Shown here piece by piece: positions 33,716 through 46,757 of a stretch of 64,000 nucleotides of DNA. The translations under genes were made by a program, and so were the position numbers. The notes beneath the pieces were generated by a model that was not told the DNA's origin, did no database searches, and saw only the letters and a list, made by a program, of their open reading frames with translations. The DNA lies in NCBI GenBank assembly GCA_963693315.1, contig OY856186.1:286456930-286520929 (forward strand). Reading direction: 5' to 3'. Source of the stretch: Diogma glabrata (taxonomy: Eukaryota > Arthropoda > Insecta > Diptera > Cylindrotomidae). Each line of letters begins with the position of its first letter. The first letter of the stretch is position 1.

Positions 33716-36700
33716 GCTAAATAAATATTAAATATAAAATAAATATTAAAAGAGAGTAAGATAAATTGTAATCATTTGTTATTTCCTTATTTCTTATTCT
33801 CATTTTCTTAATTTATAATTTGTTTTTTTTCTTTTTTATTGAATTTGATTTTTTTTTCGGCTTAAGTGTGGTGTGTAAGTTGTTATGAGGATGTTTTATC
33901 AGTTGCGGCTGTAATTTCAAGGTTTTCACCCAACAATATTATTCATTATTACCAACCGATCACCACAACTAATATTTACCGTGACTGCTCTTATGTCAAA
34001 TCGTTTTTTTGTTTGTTTGTTTTCCTTTATTTGTCTCAAAGAGAAACAGTTATGTCTTCCCATAGACGTGCGTTAATTTTTCATTTAATTCAAAATTGTA
34101 CAATTATTGCGAGTTTCTTTTAAATCTATAAGAAAAAAACCTACCACAAAAAATCAATAGCATCTTTTTAGGGTTCGAGTGACAAGATGTCGCCTTTCAA
34201 AAAGATTTTTTTAACGGAATCTGGCATCTCTGGAATGCCTTACCGACGTTGGTCTTCTTTGACAATCGTAATCCTCAATACTTTAAAATAAGCGATCGAA
34301 AATTCCTCAAAGAAAATTGATCAATAGTGAGTATGCTTATAGTCAGTAACCTTATAGTTCCCTATAGTTAGAATCGTATCTTCCGATACAAGGTTTGGTT
34401 TACACAAAACATACCACCTTAAACAATCCATTCTTTTGATAATCTTAAACATTTTACTTTTCCCATGTTAGGGAATGCTTATATTCATATCTAAAATTTG
34501 CCTTGATCCACAATACAAAATATTATAAATTTTAATTTGCATTTTAACAGCATTGCAAATATTATACAGTTCCTTCATGAAAATTCATAAAAATATAAAC
34601 ATTTATTCGAATATGCAAAATTTTTATTAGCTGTCTACATTTTCGTACTTGAACGACTTTTATTATATTCGATTTATACGTGAATTTGTATTATAAAATA
34701 ATATGAATGTTACAATACAGTGATGAAAGGATTAACATTATCAGAAGGATGAGATTTAATCCTAACATTGCAAAAACAAATCAAATTAATTCCTTGAAAG
34801 TATGTACGAAATATAAAAATATTCTGTGGTTGTCAAAATAAAATTTTTACATCATCTAAAAAACCACATAGACACACAACAAAAACGAAAAGAAAAACAA
34901 AACACTCTCAAAAATATTTTCCAAATTTTTCTTTCTACCTTTATTTTTCTGGTTTTTTCATCAACACAATAGAGTTAAATTAATTTCCTTTTGGTTCGTT
35001 TTTGTTTGTCCTTGTATATGTTTTTGTCTGTTAAGAAGAGCTTTTCTTTTTATTTTATTTAAAATATTTATTTAAATGTAAAACAAAAAGTACAAATAAA
35101 TATAAATAAATTGCAAAAACAGAAAAACTTAGTGTTGAGTTGAAAGTCAAACAATTTTTTTCATTTTATATTTTCTTTCTGGTTTTTACATTTCAAATTA
35201 TGACATCAAAAAGAAAAACGTTGTTTCAGGTAACAACAAAATGCGAAACTATAATAAAACTTAAATGTGTAGGGAATTGAAATAGACGCTAGTGGGAGTC
35301 AGGAAAGCTTAAACATTTATATTATGACGATAAAAGTTTTTTCTAATATGGTTGCTTATTGGTGTAGTTAAATTTTTATTTTTATAGTAAATGGCCATAT
35401 GTAATTATCTGTAAAATCCTTTCCCAATCAAATATATTTGAATAATTTTAAAAGATTTACTGTAAATACAATCTGTTCGGACAAGCCTTACAGGCACGTA
35501 CTTCTAAGTAAGACAAGCTAATCAGTTTAATTTCTTCACATCACTTACATCACATTGGTGATCATCTGCACTTGTAAACAAATTTAATTTCAATCGCTTA
35601 AACAAAAGACAAAGAAGTACATATATTGGACACGTTTTATGAAATTTTAAAAGTATATCAAAATAAAAAAAAGCGTGCCTAATTTAAATCTTAAACTGTT
35701 ATGTTGATTGTCTTCTTGTGAAAATCATATTTTTCTATATAAATATATCGTGAATTTTTCACAAAAAATAATATAACCCTCCCTTCGCTATTTGTTATTT
35801 ATCGGACAAACAAACAACGTTTTCTACGTTCACTTTTCTCCCCTTACAAAGAAAATCAAATAGAATCACATCACAATTGATTCTCTTCTTATTTGATTTT
35901 TTGATGGATTGGAGTGAATAGAAAATGAATGGTTGATGAGTATTAAGTAAGGTAATCCTAATACGACGTATCAAACTCACTAGGTGGCATATGATTTCAA
36001 TGGATTTTATTTTTAATTCTTATATTATTCCATATCTGATGCATGACGGCAGGTTGTCTTTATAAGTTTTGATATTATTTTATTAAGAATTTAATTCTCT
36101 CACAATGATCGAATGATTTTCTATGATTTATAAACACCATCCTATGATTTACAAAAAAAAATAATATTATTTACCTTTTCTATAGTGAAGTACAATGCAT
36201 ATTTTTTTATCTTTTCTATAAATAATTGTATTGTAATGTAATAAATGTATACACATGGACATACATGTGTATGTGTGTAGAAAAATTGATGAAAATAAAA
36301 TGTGGCTTGTTTCTGAATTTATTTCTAGCTTGTAAATGTAAAACAAATAATTGTGAAAATGTTATCGGAAAAACTCAAGAGTTGTAAAGTGATTTAAGTG
36401 AACACAAATTGTAAAAATTCTCACACTGATAGGAAAATGTGTTGTATTCTCGTTTATTTTGATTTTCCGAATTGATAAAATTTCACGCATTTTAATTATG
36501 ATATTTATTACAAAATATTTATATGTTGTATAGTATTTGTTCTATTGAAAATAAGATGGAGTTTGGAGATGAAACAGTTTTGGGAATATTGACTATATCA
36601 GACACCTATGTGAAAAACAATTAGGTAGGACTGTGAAGTGATGTGCCGAGAAATATAATAAATTGACAGGCTTTTCTTTAGTCTAAAAATACATCTACTT

Positions 36701-36764
36701 TTCAAAAGACAAGTTTACATACTCTGGTCCCTTCATATTAACAGATGAATTAACATGAAATATC

Positions 36765-36838
36765 ACATACCACTCCTCTGGTAATAGCAGTAAGATATCA
36801 ATAGCCAAGGTGATATCTCAGGGGTGCTGACGGATGAA
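36765..36838. repeat. Short dispersed repeat, copy 2
   Basis: Partner of 16826-16905 (ggtaatagcagtaagatatcaatagccaaggtgatatct, split by a few mismatches, then ggggtgctgacggatgaa). Confidence 0.6.
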
Positions 36839-38800
36839 CTCTAGTTATGGAATATTCGTAGATGATGGCACGCTCGAAGAAATAAGCCTTCATATAACTC
36901 TATATCTGGGCTTTAATTTATTGAGGAAGATAGTGCGTCACATGATCAAGGAATATGCTAAAAGCTGAATTATTAGCAACCTAATCTTTACACCGAAAGA
37001 AAAAATTTTGGTTGATTCAAACATGTTGCATTGTTAATCGAGCATTAAGTGAAAATTGGGGAATGAAATACGTTTGTGATTGAATTAACCAACACTCCGT
37101 ATTTAAATTAACAATTTAACCATTGTTTTTTTATAAGTATCACAAATATATTTGATTTAACCATGTTTGTAGTTAAGTCAACTATGATTTCATTTTCGAG
37201 CAACAACGATTTAATTTTCAATTGACTACAAACGTGGTAAATTAAAAATTAGACTAAAAGTAGTGATATTGAATACGTTTGTGATAGAATCAAGCAATAC
37301 TCCGTATTAAACCTATTGGTTTAGTACATCTTTGTTTTGTTTTTGCTGCTTTCGATGTTTGTATGGGTTCGTTTTTCGTAAATATAATATTTGAAATTTT
37401 TTATATTAGAAGTATGTATTTCGCATCAAACCCGACAAAGATTTTTATGCAGAAAGATAGCGTTCGTATATTTACGTTCTAAATAGGAAATGTATGAGTT
37501 TTGTTTCTAAAGGATGCGTCCATTTAAAAGACCAAAATTCAGAAATCAAAAAATTTAAATATTTGAATTATGTGTAGAAAATAATACTAATTTTCCATAA
37601 TTTTCTCATTATCATGAAAAATTAAATTAAAATATCGATGAATCGACATGAAACAAGACAAATAAAAAATATTAAAAAAATATAATAATTTTTTTAAATC
37701 ACTAAAATTAATTATGGAAAGGGCCTATTAATTTAACAAGATTGTTGATATTATATTCAAAAAAAATTTCTTTCGCACATAATTTTATGTACAGATTATA
37801 TTAAAATTATTCAATTCAATTAAACGCATGTAAATTATTTCCTAAAATGTTAAATAAAACCAGCCATGTTAGAATACATAAAAAACTTTTTATTTTTCTA
37901 TTCTTTTGTTTATTATTATTAATTATTATCATTAAACGAATTTGGTTTCTCCTCGTTTTTTATTTTAACAAACACAATAATTCTCAAACAAAAACATGAA
38001 CAAACTACTTAATTCAACTATGATTTGTGATTATTTTAACCAGGAAATTGATCACGCCGTTGTTGATTTAAATAATGAAAATTGTTACGTTTTATAAAAT
38101 AAATTGACAATGCTACATTGGTTAAAAAAAACCACGTTCAAATTAGACGCAAAATCAAACAAGCTTTGTATAGTAGAATTTTTTTGCCAGCGAATTTTTG
38201 ACTGATAGGGCGCAGCAAGTGATAAAAGATGAAAAAAGTAAAACAGAGATGTATTCTTTCTTTTGGGATAAATTTGTTTTCAAAACAATTATATTAGTTA
38301 AATTTCTACTCCTAGTTCGTACCAGTTGTTTGTTGTGATATTTATTTACATAGGCGTCGTTATTTTTATTATAATTGTTTTTAATTATCAAAGTTTTGTT
38401 ACATTACCTACAAAATCATTAATATTTTTACTAGTTTTTGGTTTTTCATTATAATTGGCTGAATTTCAATAGTAATTTATTAATTTTATGCGTTTTTTGT
38501 CCATTTCAAAGGGAGGGACCCCAATAGTTTTTTTAATATTTTAATCGAGACACTGAATATTCGCGCATGTGCAAATCAATATGCGCATAACAAACAAATT
38601 TCGTGTTCGCTGGCAAAAAAATTCTTCTATAGTTGATTCTACCAACGTTTTTTTTTCGGTGTTAGTTTTGTTTGTAGGAATTTCCAATAAAATATTCATA
38701 TTCCAATCAATTATCAAAGTGATTAAACGTTTATTATTTGTTATACTCAAATTAAATTGTTTTTTTTTCGATTAATCGGATAGAAGTAAAGTAAAATGTT

Positions 38801-40455
38801 ATTACTTCGGTTTTGAAAAAACTAAAGTATTGAATTCATGAGCCAAAAGTTAAATTCTTACCCCCACTTTTTGGCATTTCTCGACGTTTTAGGACCTATT
38901 GATTCTAAAAAAGCAAAAAAAAATGTATGTCTGTCATGCCGGCCGTCATTACCTACGAAATCTAGAAAACCGATGGAGGGATTTTAAAATTTTTTTCCAA
39001 AAATAAGTATACTCTATGCACAAGTTCCAAAGGTAAAAAAAATCGTTAAGTGTGTCAAAAGATTGATTTTCATATATTTTGTTTCCCAATTTTTTTGAGA
39101 AACATATTTTGGGAAACATTACTTGGTTTTCAACTAGAAATATATAAAACATAAAAGTAATAATTTGGATGACATGAAATGTAATTGAACATTAAATATG
39201 ACACATGAAGTGTGTCAAAAATCGTTAGGTGTGTCAAAACAAGAAAATTTACATAGGTTTTGTTTAAAAAATGCTAATTTTAAGAGAAAATGAGTAGGAA
39301 CACGGAATGTGGAGAAATCTTGATGTTAGATTATTGCATTATAAGTTTGTCAAAAAATTATTGTCAAGTGTGTCAAAAGAAAGATTTTTATTTATTTCTT
39401 TACCCAACTTTTTAGAAAAAATAAAATTAATTATTTGTATGACATGAAATTTTATTATTATTATAGAGAATTATGGCATTATAAGTTTGTCAAAAAAATA
39501 ATGTCAAGTGTGTCAAAAGAATGATTTTCATTTATTTGTTAGGAAAAAATAAAATTAATTATTTGTATGAAATGAAATGCGTAATGAACATGAAATTATT
39601 ATTATTGAGAATTTTATTGCATTACAAGTTTGTCAAAAAAAATGTTGACAAGTGTGTCAAAAAAATGATTTCATTTATTTTTTTAGTCAAATTTTTGGAA
39701 AAAAAAATTTGGCTGTTTGTATGACGTAAATGTTGTAAAACAAAAATAATAAGACGTAAATGTAATTGAACATAAAATAGAACATGGAAATATTTGAATT
39801 TGTTATAATTTTTGAAATATTTTTGGAATTTTGAAAAAAGTTTGTATTATTGATTTTGTAATGATTTTTGCAATATTTTTAGAATTTTGAAACAAAATAG
39901 AATTTTTGAAATTGTAACTTTTATATATATTTTTAGAATTTTGAAAAAACTTTCAATTTTTGATTTTGTAAGAATTTTTGGAATATTTTTAGAAATTTGA
40001 AAAATTTCAAATTTTTGATTTTATTATAATTTTTGGAATTGTGAAAAACGTTTCAATTTTTGATATTGTTATAATTTTTGTAATATTTTTAGAATTTTGG
40101 AAAAAGTTTGAATTTATAAGAATTTTTGGAATATTATTAGAATTTAGAAAAACTTTTAATATTTGATTTTATTCTAATTTTTGGAATATTTTTGGAATTT
40201 TGAAAAAAGTTTCGATTTTTGATTTTGTTATAATTTTTGCTATATTTTTAGAATTTTTGAAAAAAGTTTTAATCTTTGATTTTGTAATAATTTTTGGAAT
40301 ATTTTTAGAATTTTGAAAAAAGTTTGAATATATTTAATTTTTACAATATTTTTGGAATTTTGACAGAAATATGAATTTGTGATTTTGTAATATTTTCTCG
40401 AAACGCTAAATAGAGAGGTTTTTGAGTAGTTTGCTGAATGTATCATCTTTCCATT
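38801..40455 (+). mobile_element. Non-autonomous repeat X, copy A
   Basis: The outer end is ATTACTTCGGTTT. Next comes a segment with cccccactttttggc and gacgttttaggacctattgattctaaaaaagc (38865-38915), then tandem units (about 145 bp) with aagtgtgtcaaaa and ttataagtttgtcaaaaa (39190-39720), then a minisatellite of ttttgtaataatttttggaatatttttagaattttgaaaaaagttt units (39780-40380, period about 45-60 bp), ending with gtttgctgaatgtatcatcttt. No ORF. Copy B (41215-42379) is the reverse complement with the same inner and outer ends. Confidence 0.7.
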
Positions 40456-41000
40456 TGATACATTAAGACTTCATGCTTAGGAAGTTTACACGGAAGAATT
40501 ATGGGTTCGTATCAAACTTATTCATGAATATCTTTATATAAATGTTACTTATTTTTATCCCCAAACAAAGTTATCGGATTATCTACACTATTTTAGTAAC
40601 ATTGAAAATATCATCAACGAAAACCCTGAAACATTTTTTTATTGCTGGAGACTTTAATATATCATTTATGGAATGGTCCCTAACCGAATGTAATACGCTC
40701 GAGCCTATACCTAATAATACTTTACTTGGTCAATCACTAATACAAATGCTCCAGTTTACAGGTTTGCATCAGGTTAACTCAATTAAAAATACGTTAGGTA
40801 AATACTTAGACCTTGTGCTATCAAACACACCTTTTTCAAAAATAACTGTAAAATGGGCGCAAGATGCCTGGGGAAAAATTGACAGGCATCATCCACCACT
40901 CGAAATAGCAATCGACGTTAGCAAAACGTTTTTTCTCAAAGAAAAGATTCAACCAAAATATAACTTCAAAAATGGAGGGGCTGAAATCTCACAGCTCTGA
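40456..41000 (+). pseudogene. LINE (jockey/CR1-like) endonuclease fragment
   Basis: The reading begins near 40490 as ELWVRIKLIHEYLYINVTYFYP, with a frameshift in a T run near 40635. It continues FFIAGDFNISFMEW (conserved GDFN), then LLGQSLIQMLQFTGLHQVN, YLDLVLSNTPFSKI and DRHHPPLEIAI. This is the APE-type endonuclease of a jockey/CR1-like LINE (GDFNxxxxxW, LDLVLSN and DHxPL boxes). The N-terminal part is missing where repeat X ends. The downstream part resumes at 42380 after the second X copy and again at 57359 after the BEL element, so these three pieces are one disrupted LINE. Confidence 0.75.
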
Positions 41001-41214
41001 GATATCAAGACTTCGATCTGGGTTAAGGATTTTGATATAATTTTTGGTAAAAAACTTTTATGAGGACATGGTTTTTAGTTTTGGGCAGCGATGTATATCA
41101 AACATAACTCTTTGTTAAAGTACAAATATTTTTTTATCTCTATTTAGATATGTATTACAAAACTAACGTTGCCGGAAAATTATAACAGATCATATATTAA
41201 CATAATTTAGTAAA

Positions 41215-42379
41215 AAGATGATACACTCAGCAAACTACTCAAAAACCTCTCCATTTCGCGTTTCGAGAAAATATTACAAAATCACAAATTCATATTTCTT
41301 TCACAACTCCAAAAATATTGTAAAAATTAAATAAAATCAATCTTTTTTCAAAATTCTAAAAATATTCCAAAAATTCTTACAAAATCAAAAATTGAAACTT
41401 TTTTCAAAATTCCAAAAATTATAATAAAATCAAAAATTTTAAATTTTTCAAATTTCTAAAAATATTCCAAAAATTCCAACTTTTTCCGAAATTCTAAAAA
41501 TTTTGCAAAAATTATTACAAAATCAAAAATACAAACGTTTTTCAAAATTCCAAAACTATTTCGAAAACTATTACAAATTCAAAAATTTCCATGTCCAATT
41601 TCATTTTCAATTACATTTACGTCATAAAAACAGCTACATTTTTTTGACACACTAGACAACATTTTTTTTGACAAACTTATAATGCCATAATTCTCAATAA
41701 TAATAATAAAATTTCATTTCAAACAAATTATTAATTTTATTTTTTTTCCAACAAATTGGGTAAAAAAATAAATAAAAATCTTTCTTTTGACACACTTGAC
41801 AACATTTTTTTGACAAACCTATAATGCCATAATTCTCAATAATAATAATAAAATTTCATTTCAAACAAAATTTTAATTTAATTTTTTTCCAACAAATTGG
41901 GTAAAAAAATAAATAAAAATCTTTCTTTTGACACACTTGACAACATTTATTTGACAAACTTATAATGCAGTAATCTAGATTTTGGTCTCACATACCAATC
42001 CCTACCATCAAGATTTCTCCAAATTTAATGTTCCTACTCGTAATCACTTAAAATGAACGTTTTTTAAGCAAAAAATATGCAAATTTCCTTGTTTTGACAC
42101 ACATGACGATTTTTTTGACACACTTCCGGTACAGTTATCGAACACATCGTCCGTTCGGCTCTTCCTATTGAGTAAACCTATTTCTAGAAAAAAAATTTTC
42201 AAATCCGTCCAGCGGTTTTCTAGATTTCCGGACGGCCGGCCGACAGACAGACATACATTTTTTTTTGCTTTTTTAGAATCAGTAGGTCCTAAAACGTCGA
42301 GAAATGCCAAAAAAGTGGGGGTAAGAATTTCACTTTGAGCTCATGAATGTAATACTAAGGTCTTTCAAACCGATGTAAT
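41215..42379 (-). mobile_element. Non-autonomous repeat X, copy B (inverted)
   Basis: Reverse complement of copy A: gatgatacactcagcaaactac at the inner end, minisatellite 41280-41590, about 145-bp tandem units (cttttgacacacttgacaacat...ataatgccataattctcaataataataa) at 41640-41970, then ccgtccagcggttttctag and a ccggacggccggccg patch, ending aaaccgatgtaat. It splits the LINE between endonuclease and reverse transcriptase. The origin of the 41001-41214 segment is unclear. Confidence 0.7.
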
Positions 42380-43669
42380 TAGGTAATTGTGATATTATAA
42401 ATAAGGATATTAAAGCTGTAGATTGGAATGAACTATTTGACAACTTAGGAACGGATGAAATGGTTGATATTTTTTATAAAAGTTTGAAAGAAATTATTAT
42501 TAAACATATCCCTTTCCGATCACAAATAAAAAACGAATTTCCTATCTGGTTCCCAAATAAACTAATTAAAATAGTCAAATTGAAAGAGTATTTTCGAGCA
42601 CAACACAAAGCGAAAAAAGATGATGACTATTACGGAATGTTTTCAAGGATGACGGCTCGTTGTAAACATGAGTACAAAACCTGCTATACCAAGTATATCG
42701 AATCGATAGAACAAAACGTTACCAAAAACGTAAAAGCATTTTTTGCATTCTTCAATAGCAAAAAAATAACGAATGCCATTCCTGCTACAATGAAATACAA
42801 CGGGCAAACTGGAAACTCTGCAAAAAGTATTTGTGACCTGTTTGCTTCGTATTTCTCATCAGTTTATAACAGTTCGAATCAAAATTTACAAACTCTTTCA
42901 AACAACAATCATATAGAAACAATATTTTGAATAACATTTCATTCACCATAAGGATGAAATTGAGACGGAGCTAATTAATTTGATTGAAGATAAAGGGAGT
43001 GGCCCCGACGAGATACCTCCGTACTTTTTAAAACGGTTATTTAAAGGATTGAACCTTCCCTGTTCTATGGAAAACAGCCACTATTACTCCTGTATTTAAA
43101 TCGGGTGACAAAATGGATGTTGGAAACTATAGGCCAATTGCAATTTTAAATTCATGCAGTAAAGTTTTTGAGCGATTGATGCACAAAATTATTTATAACC
43201 ATGTAAAATGTCTTATATCTAACAAGCAACATGAATTTTGCAAAGAAAGGTCCAAAATGTCAAATCTGTTAGCTTTCACGGAATATGTTTCTAATTTTCT
43301 GGACTCGAATGTTGGTGTTGACGTGATTTACACAGACTTCTCGAAGGCTTTTGATAAGGTTGACCACTCAATTCTATTAGGTAAACTTTCTTATTCTGGC
43401 ATAGGCAACAACGTTATTAATTGGTGTATAGATCTTACCTATCAAATAGACTACAATATGTTCAGATTAGTGATGCCCACTCCAATGTTTTTCCCCCTTC
43501 ATCAGGTGTTCCTCAAGGTTCAATGCTAGAACCATTGTTCTTTTTCTTTCATTAATAACTTAGCTCGTGTTGTTAAAAGTGAAATTGAAATGTCTCAGCT
43601 TTCTCATGCGAGTTGGATCGAATTTCAAGACACAGCAATATTTTATTTCAATTTTTAAAGCAATGATAC
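42380..43669 (+). pseudogene. LINE (jockey/CR1-like), linker and reverse transcriptase
   Basis: The linker VDWNELFDNLGTDEMVDIFYKSL through SICDLFASYFSSVYNSS (42415-42925) is followed, after a frameshift, by HHKDEIETELINLIEDKGSGPDEIPP, then WKTATITPVFKSGDKMDVGNYRPIAIL (43065-43150), VIYTDFSKAFDKVDHSILLGKL (43325-43388, motif A) and a broken SGVPQGS box near 43500-43520 ending LFFFFINNLAR. The catalytic YADD box should follow but is lost or displaced where the BEL element enters at 43670. Frameshifts near 42930 and 43500 confirm it is dead. The C terminus reappears at 57359. Confidence 0.8.
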
Positions 43670-46052
43670 TGTCGCAATCCCCAATGTAGCAGTGGACTGT
43701 ATAATTTTGTTGTTGACTATGATGATAGTGGTGACATCAGAGAGTTTGACAAGTAGTCCTTAGATTGATGAATGTTAGTCTTGATAGCTTCAGGTTATAC
43801 TTCAAACAATGGTCAAAATAATAAAAAACCTTGTTGTTCAATCGATGATTCGTTTCTAATCGAAAATTCCATAGACGTTACTTCATAAACAATAGTAATA
43901 ATTCGCTTCACAATACGATATGTGTTGTAATTACACTGATTCGAAGAATAGTTGAATTTATCCGTGCCTTACAATTCAATATGTTGCGTAGTTACAATTC
44001 ATGAGGCACCATTCATAATAATAGTTCGCCTCACAATACAATATTTGTTGAAGTTATACTGATTCGAAGATTAATTGAACCAATCCGTGACTTACAGTTC
44101 AATATTTGTTGAATTTACACTGATTCGAAGAATAGTTGAATTAATGCGTGCCTTACAGTTCAATATGTAGTTACAATTCATGAGGCACCATTCATAATAA
44201 TAGTTCGCCTCACAATACAATATTTGTTGAAGTTATACTGATTCGAAGATTAATTGAACCAATCCGTGCCTTACAGTTCAATATTTGTAGTTACAATTCA
44301 TGAGGCACCATTCATAATAATAGTTCGCCTCACAATACAATATTTGTTGAAGTTATACTGATTCGAAGATTAATTGAACCAATCCGTGCCTTACAGTTCA
44401 ATATTTGCGTAGTTACAATTCATGAGGCACCATTCATAATAATAGTTCGCCTCACAATACAATATTCGTTGAAGTTATACTGATTCGAAGATTAATTGAA
44501 CCAATCCGTGCCTTACAGTTCAATATTTGTAGTTACAATTCATGAGGCACCATTCATAATAATAGTTCGCCTCACAATACAATATTTGTTGAAGTTATAC
44601 TGATTCGAAGATTAATTGAACCAATCCGTGCCTTTAGTTCAATATTTGTAGTTACAATTCATGAGGCACCATTCATAATAATAGTTCGCCTCACAATACA
44701 ATATTTGTTGAAGTTATACTGATTCGAAGATTAATTGAACCAATCCGTGCCTTACAGTTCAATATTTGCGTAGTTACAATTCATGAGGCACCATTCATAA
44801 TAATAGTTCGCCTCACAATACAATATTCGTTGAAGTTATACTGATTCGAAGATTAATTGAACCAATCCGTGCCTTACAGTTCAATATTTGTAGTTACAAT
44901 TCATGAGGCACCATTCATAATAATAGTTCGCCTCACAATACAATATTTGTTGAAGTTATACTGATTCGAAGATTAATTGAACCAATCCGTGCCTTTAGTT
45001 CAATATTTGTAGTTACAATTCATGAGGCACCATTCATAATAATAGTTCGCCTCACAATACAATATTTGTTGAAGTTATACTGATTCGAAGATTAATTGAA
45101 CCAATCCGTGCCTTACAGTTCAATATTTGTAGTTACAATTCATGAGGCACCATTCATAATAATAGTTCGCCTCACAATACAATATTTGTTGAAGTTGCAA
45201 AGTGATTCGAAGATTACCAGACACAGCTAATTGATTGGTTGAGGCAAGCCAAGTTGAAAATTGATCACAATGGCGGAACTACGAAAAAACAGAAAATATA
45301 ATTTTAATAAATTTGCCACGTCACACAACCAAACTTCACAAGAAATAAAAGAACTTTTTTAACATATCAAACATTGCAATTTATTTATTTAATTAACTTA
45401 GACTTTTAACATTTTAACACTGAGACACAAAGGATCCCCTTTAAAAATTAAATAATACTATACAAAATAGAAATATAATAGAGAACGTTCCACGTTAAAT
45501 TACCATATTTATATCATCCACACCACTCTCTGAAGTGTCAGCAGCGTCGCGATGATCCAAACCTTGAATTATTGTATTTGCTCAAAATATTTCGATTATA
45601 AAAATACTGGGTTTTTAAGTTGTTGCTGTTGGCTAAACTGATCATCAAAGTGACATGTCAAAATGACATGTAAATATTGTTAATCAAAACAAACAAAGTA
45701 AGTTGAAAATTATCTATTAAAATACTTTTAACAACGAAAACATCGCTTCCTTTTCAGAGATGCTGTGGCTGATATTCATAACACTTGGAATAATGACGAA
45801 GATAATTATACATAAACAATCGATGTAAGTATCTTAAATATCTAATTCTTTTTACAATTCTGTACTATCATTAATTCTTTTTTATATTTTATAGATAAAT
45901 GAAACGAGGGTTAAAAAAAACCAATTATAAGCAAAATTAATAATGTAGACTGAAAATACATTGACGATGGAGAAGGCAATTTCGGGTAATTATGATTTTT
46001 TTTGCATAACAGAAATTTCTTGGTTTTTATTTTTAGACTACCTTATCCGGCA
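43670..46052 (-). repeat. BEL/Pao 3' LTR (element orientation)
   Basis: Begins TGTCGCAATCCCC on the plus strand. It contains ten copies of a roughly 120-bp tandem unit, against seven in the other LTR. Its last bases read ccttatccggca where the 5' LTR has ccttatccagcgtcaaca, so the U3 terminus has a short deletion or was altered by the neighbouring MITE. Confidence 0.88.
43988..45210. repeat. LTR tandem array, ten units of about 120 bp
   Basis: Each unit starts agttacaattcatgaggcac, includes ataatagttcgcctcacaat and attgaaccaatccgtgcc, and repeats without spacers. Units begin near 43988, 44168, 44288, 44411, 44531, 44648, 44773, 44891, 45011 and 45131. Two length variants (attTgtag and attTgcgtag) alternate. 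Confidence 0.95.
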
Positions 46053-46757
46053 TTATCCTAGTTTATCCCTCCAAGTAGATTTGCGTTTTTTTTCAGATAA
46101 ATAGAAAGATTAGGTCCTCTGCATCCTAATTATGAAAAAAAAAATTTGCGGAAATGAGGGAGTCAAAAGTTATAAAGGATCAAACTTTCAATTTTACCTT
46201 GGTCCCCCCTTTGGTTTTTTAAACTTTGAATTGATTTTTTTTTGACTCAATTTTGCGATCTTACACAATTTCGATCAGAGATAGCACCGAACCCCCCTCA
46301 ACGCGCCCCCCCCCACGCGTCCCCCACCCCACGCGCCCCCCTCGCGCAGGGGACGCGGAAAACGCGGGGGAGGACGCGGGGGGGAGGGGCGTGGGGTGGG
46401 TCGCGTTGGGGGGTCGGTGCTATCTCTGATCGAAATTGTGTAAGATCGCAGAATTGAGTCAAAAAAAATTTAAAAATTGAATTCAAAGTCTAAAAAACCA
46501 AAGGGGGGACCAAGGTAAAATTCAAAGTTTGATCCTTTATAATTTTTGATAAATAAAAATAAAAAAAAATGAAAAAAAAAAAAACTAAAACAAAAACCAA
46601 AGGGGGGACCAAGGTAAAATTGAAAGTTTGATCCTTTATAACTTTTGACCCCCTCATTTCCGCAAATTTTTTTTTTCATAATTAGGATGCAGAGGACCTA
46701 ATCTTTCTATTTATCTGAAAAAAAACGCAAATCTATTTGGAGGGATAAACTAGGATT
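46053..46757. mobile_element. Palindromic MITE with GC-rich hairpin core
   Basis: Outer arms ATCCTAGTTTATCCCTCCAA and their complement at the right end. The whole 705 bp folds back: the gcgatcttacacaatttcgatcagagatagcacc block pairs with its mirror near 46418-46450. The central 46292-46412 is almost pure GC (runs of C, acgcg and ggggg), in sharp contrast to the AT-rich surroundings. The 71-aa and 62-aa R/P-rich frames here are by-products. It sits exactly at the inner edge of the BEL 3' LTR. Confidence 0.85.

Larger units (their letters stand above)
33231..38800. other. AT-rich region without recognisable gene
   Basis: No frame over 90 aa and no known motif. Visible items are: a fragment of the GAAGTGAAAACTTC repeat (33642-33715); the second copy of the 16826 repeat (36765-36838); and a direct repeat of gaatacgtttgtgat-gaat-aa-caa-actccgtatt near 37067-37102 and 37270-37306. 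A host exon too short to recognise cannot be excluded. Confidence 0.55.

Noticed and set aside
33866..34123. Possible small host gene (85 aa)
   Set aside because: No recognisable domain, splice context or homologue from memory. Codon content resembles random AT-rich sequence.
38801..42379. A single foldback transposon spanning the whole interval
   Set aside because: The middle holds LINE sequence that continues beyond 42380, and both arms share the same inner end. Two separate inverted copies explain it better.
43988..45210. CRISPR-like array
   Set aside because: The units are about 120 bp and contiguous without unique spacers, and they lie in an LTR of a eukaryotic retroelement.
46292..46412. 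CpG island or promoter
   Set aside because: The GC content is confined to a palindromic MITE core with no transcript or gene next to it.
46242..46486. Proline/arginine-rich small proteins
   Set aside because: They overlap the GC-rich hairpin of a MITE on both strands and show no domain.
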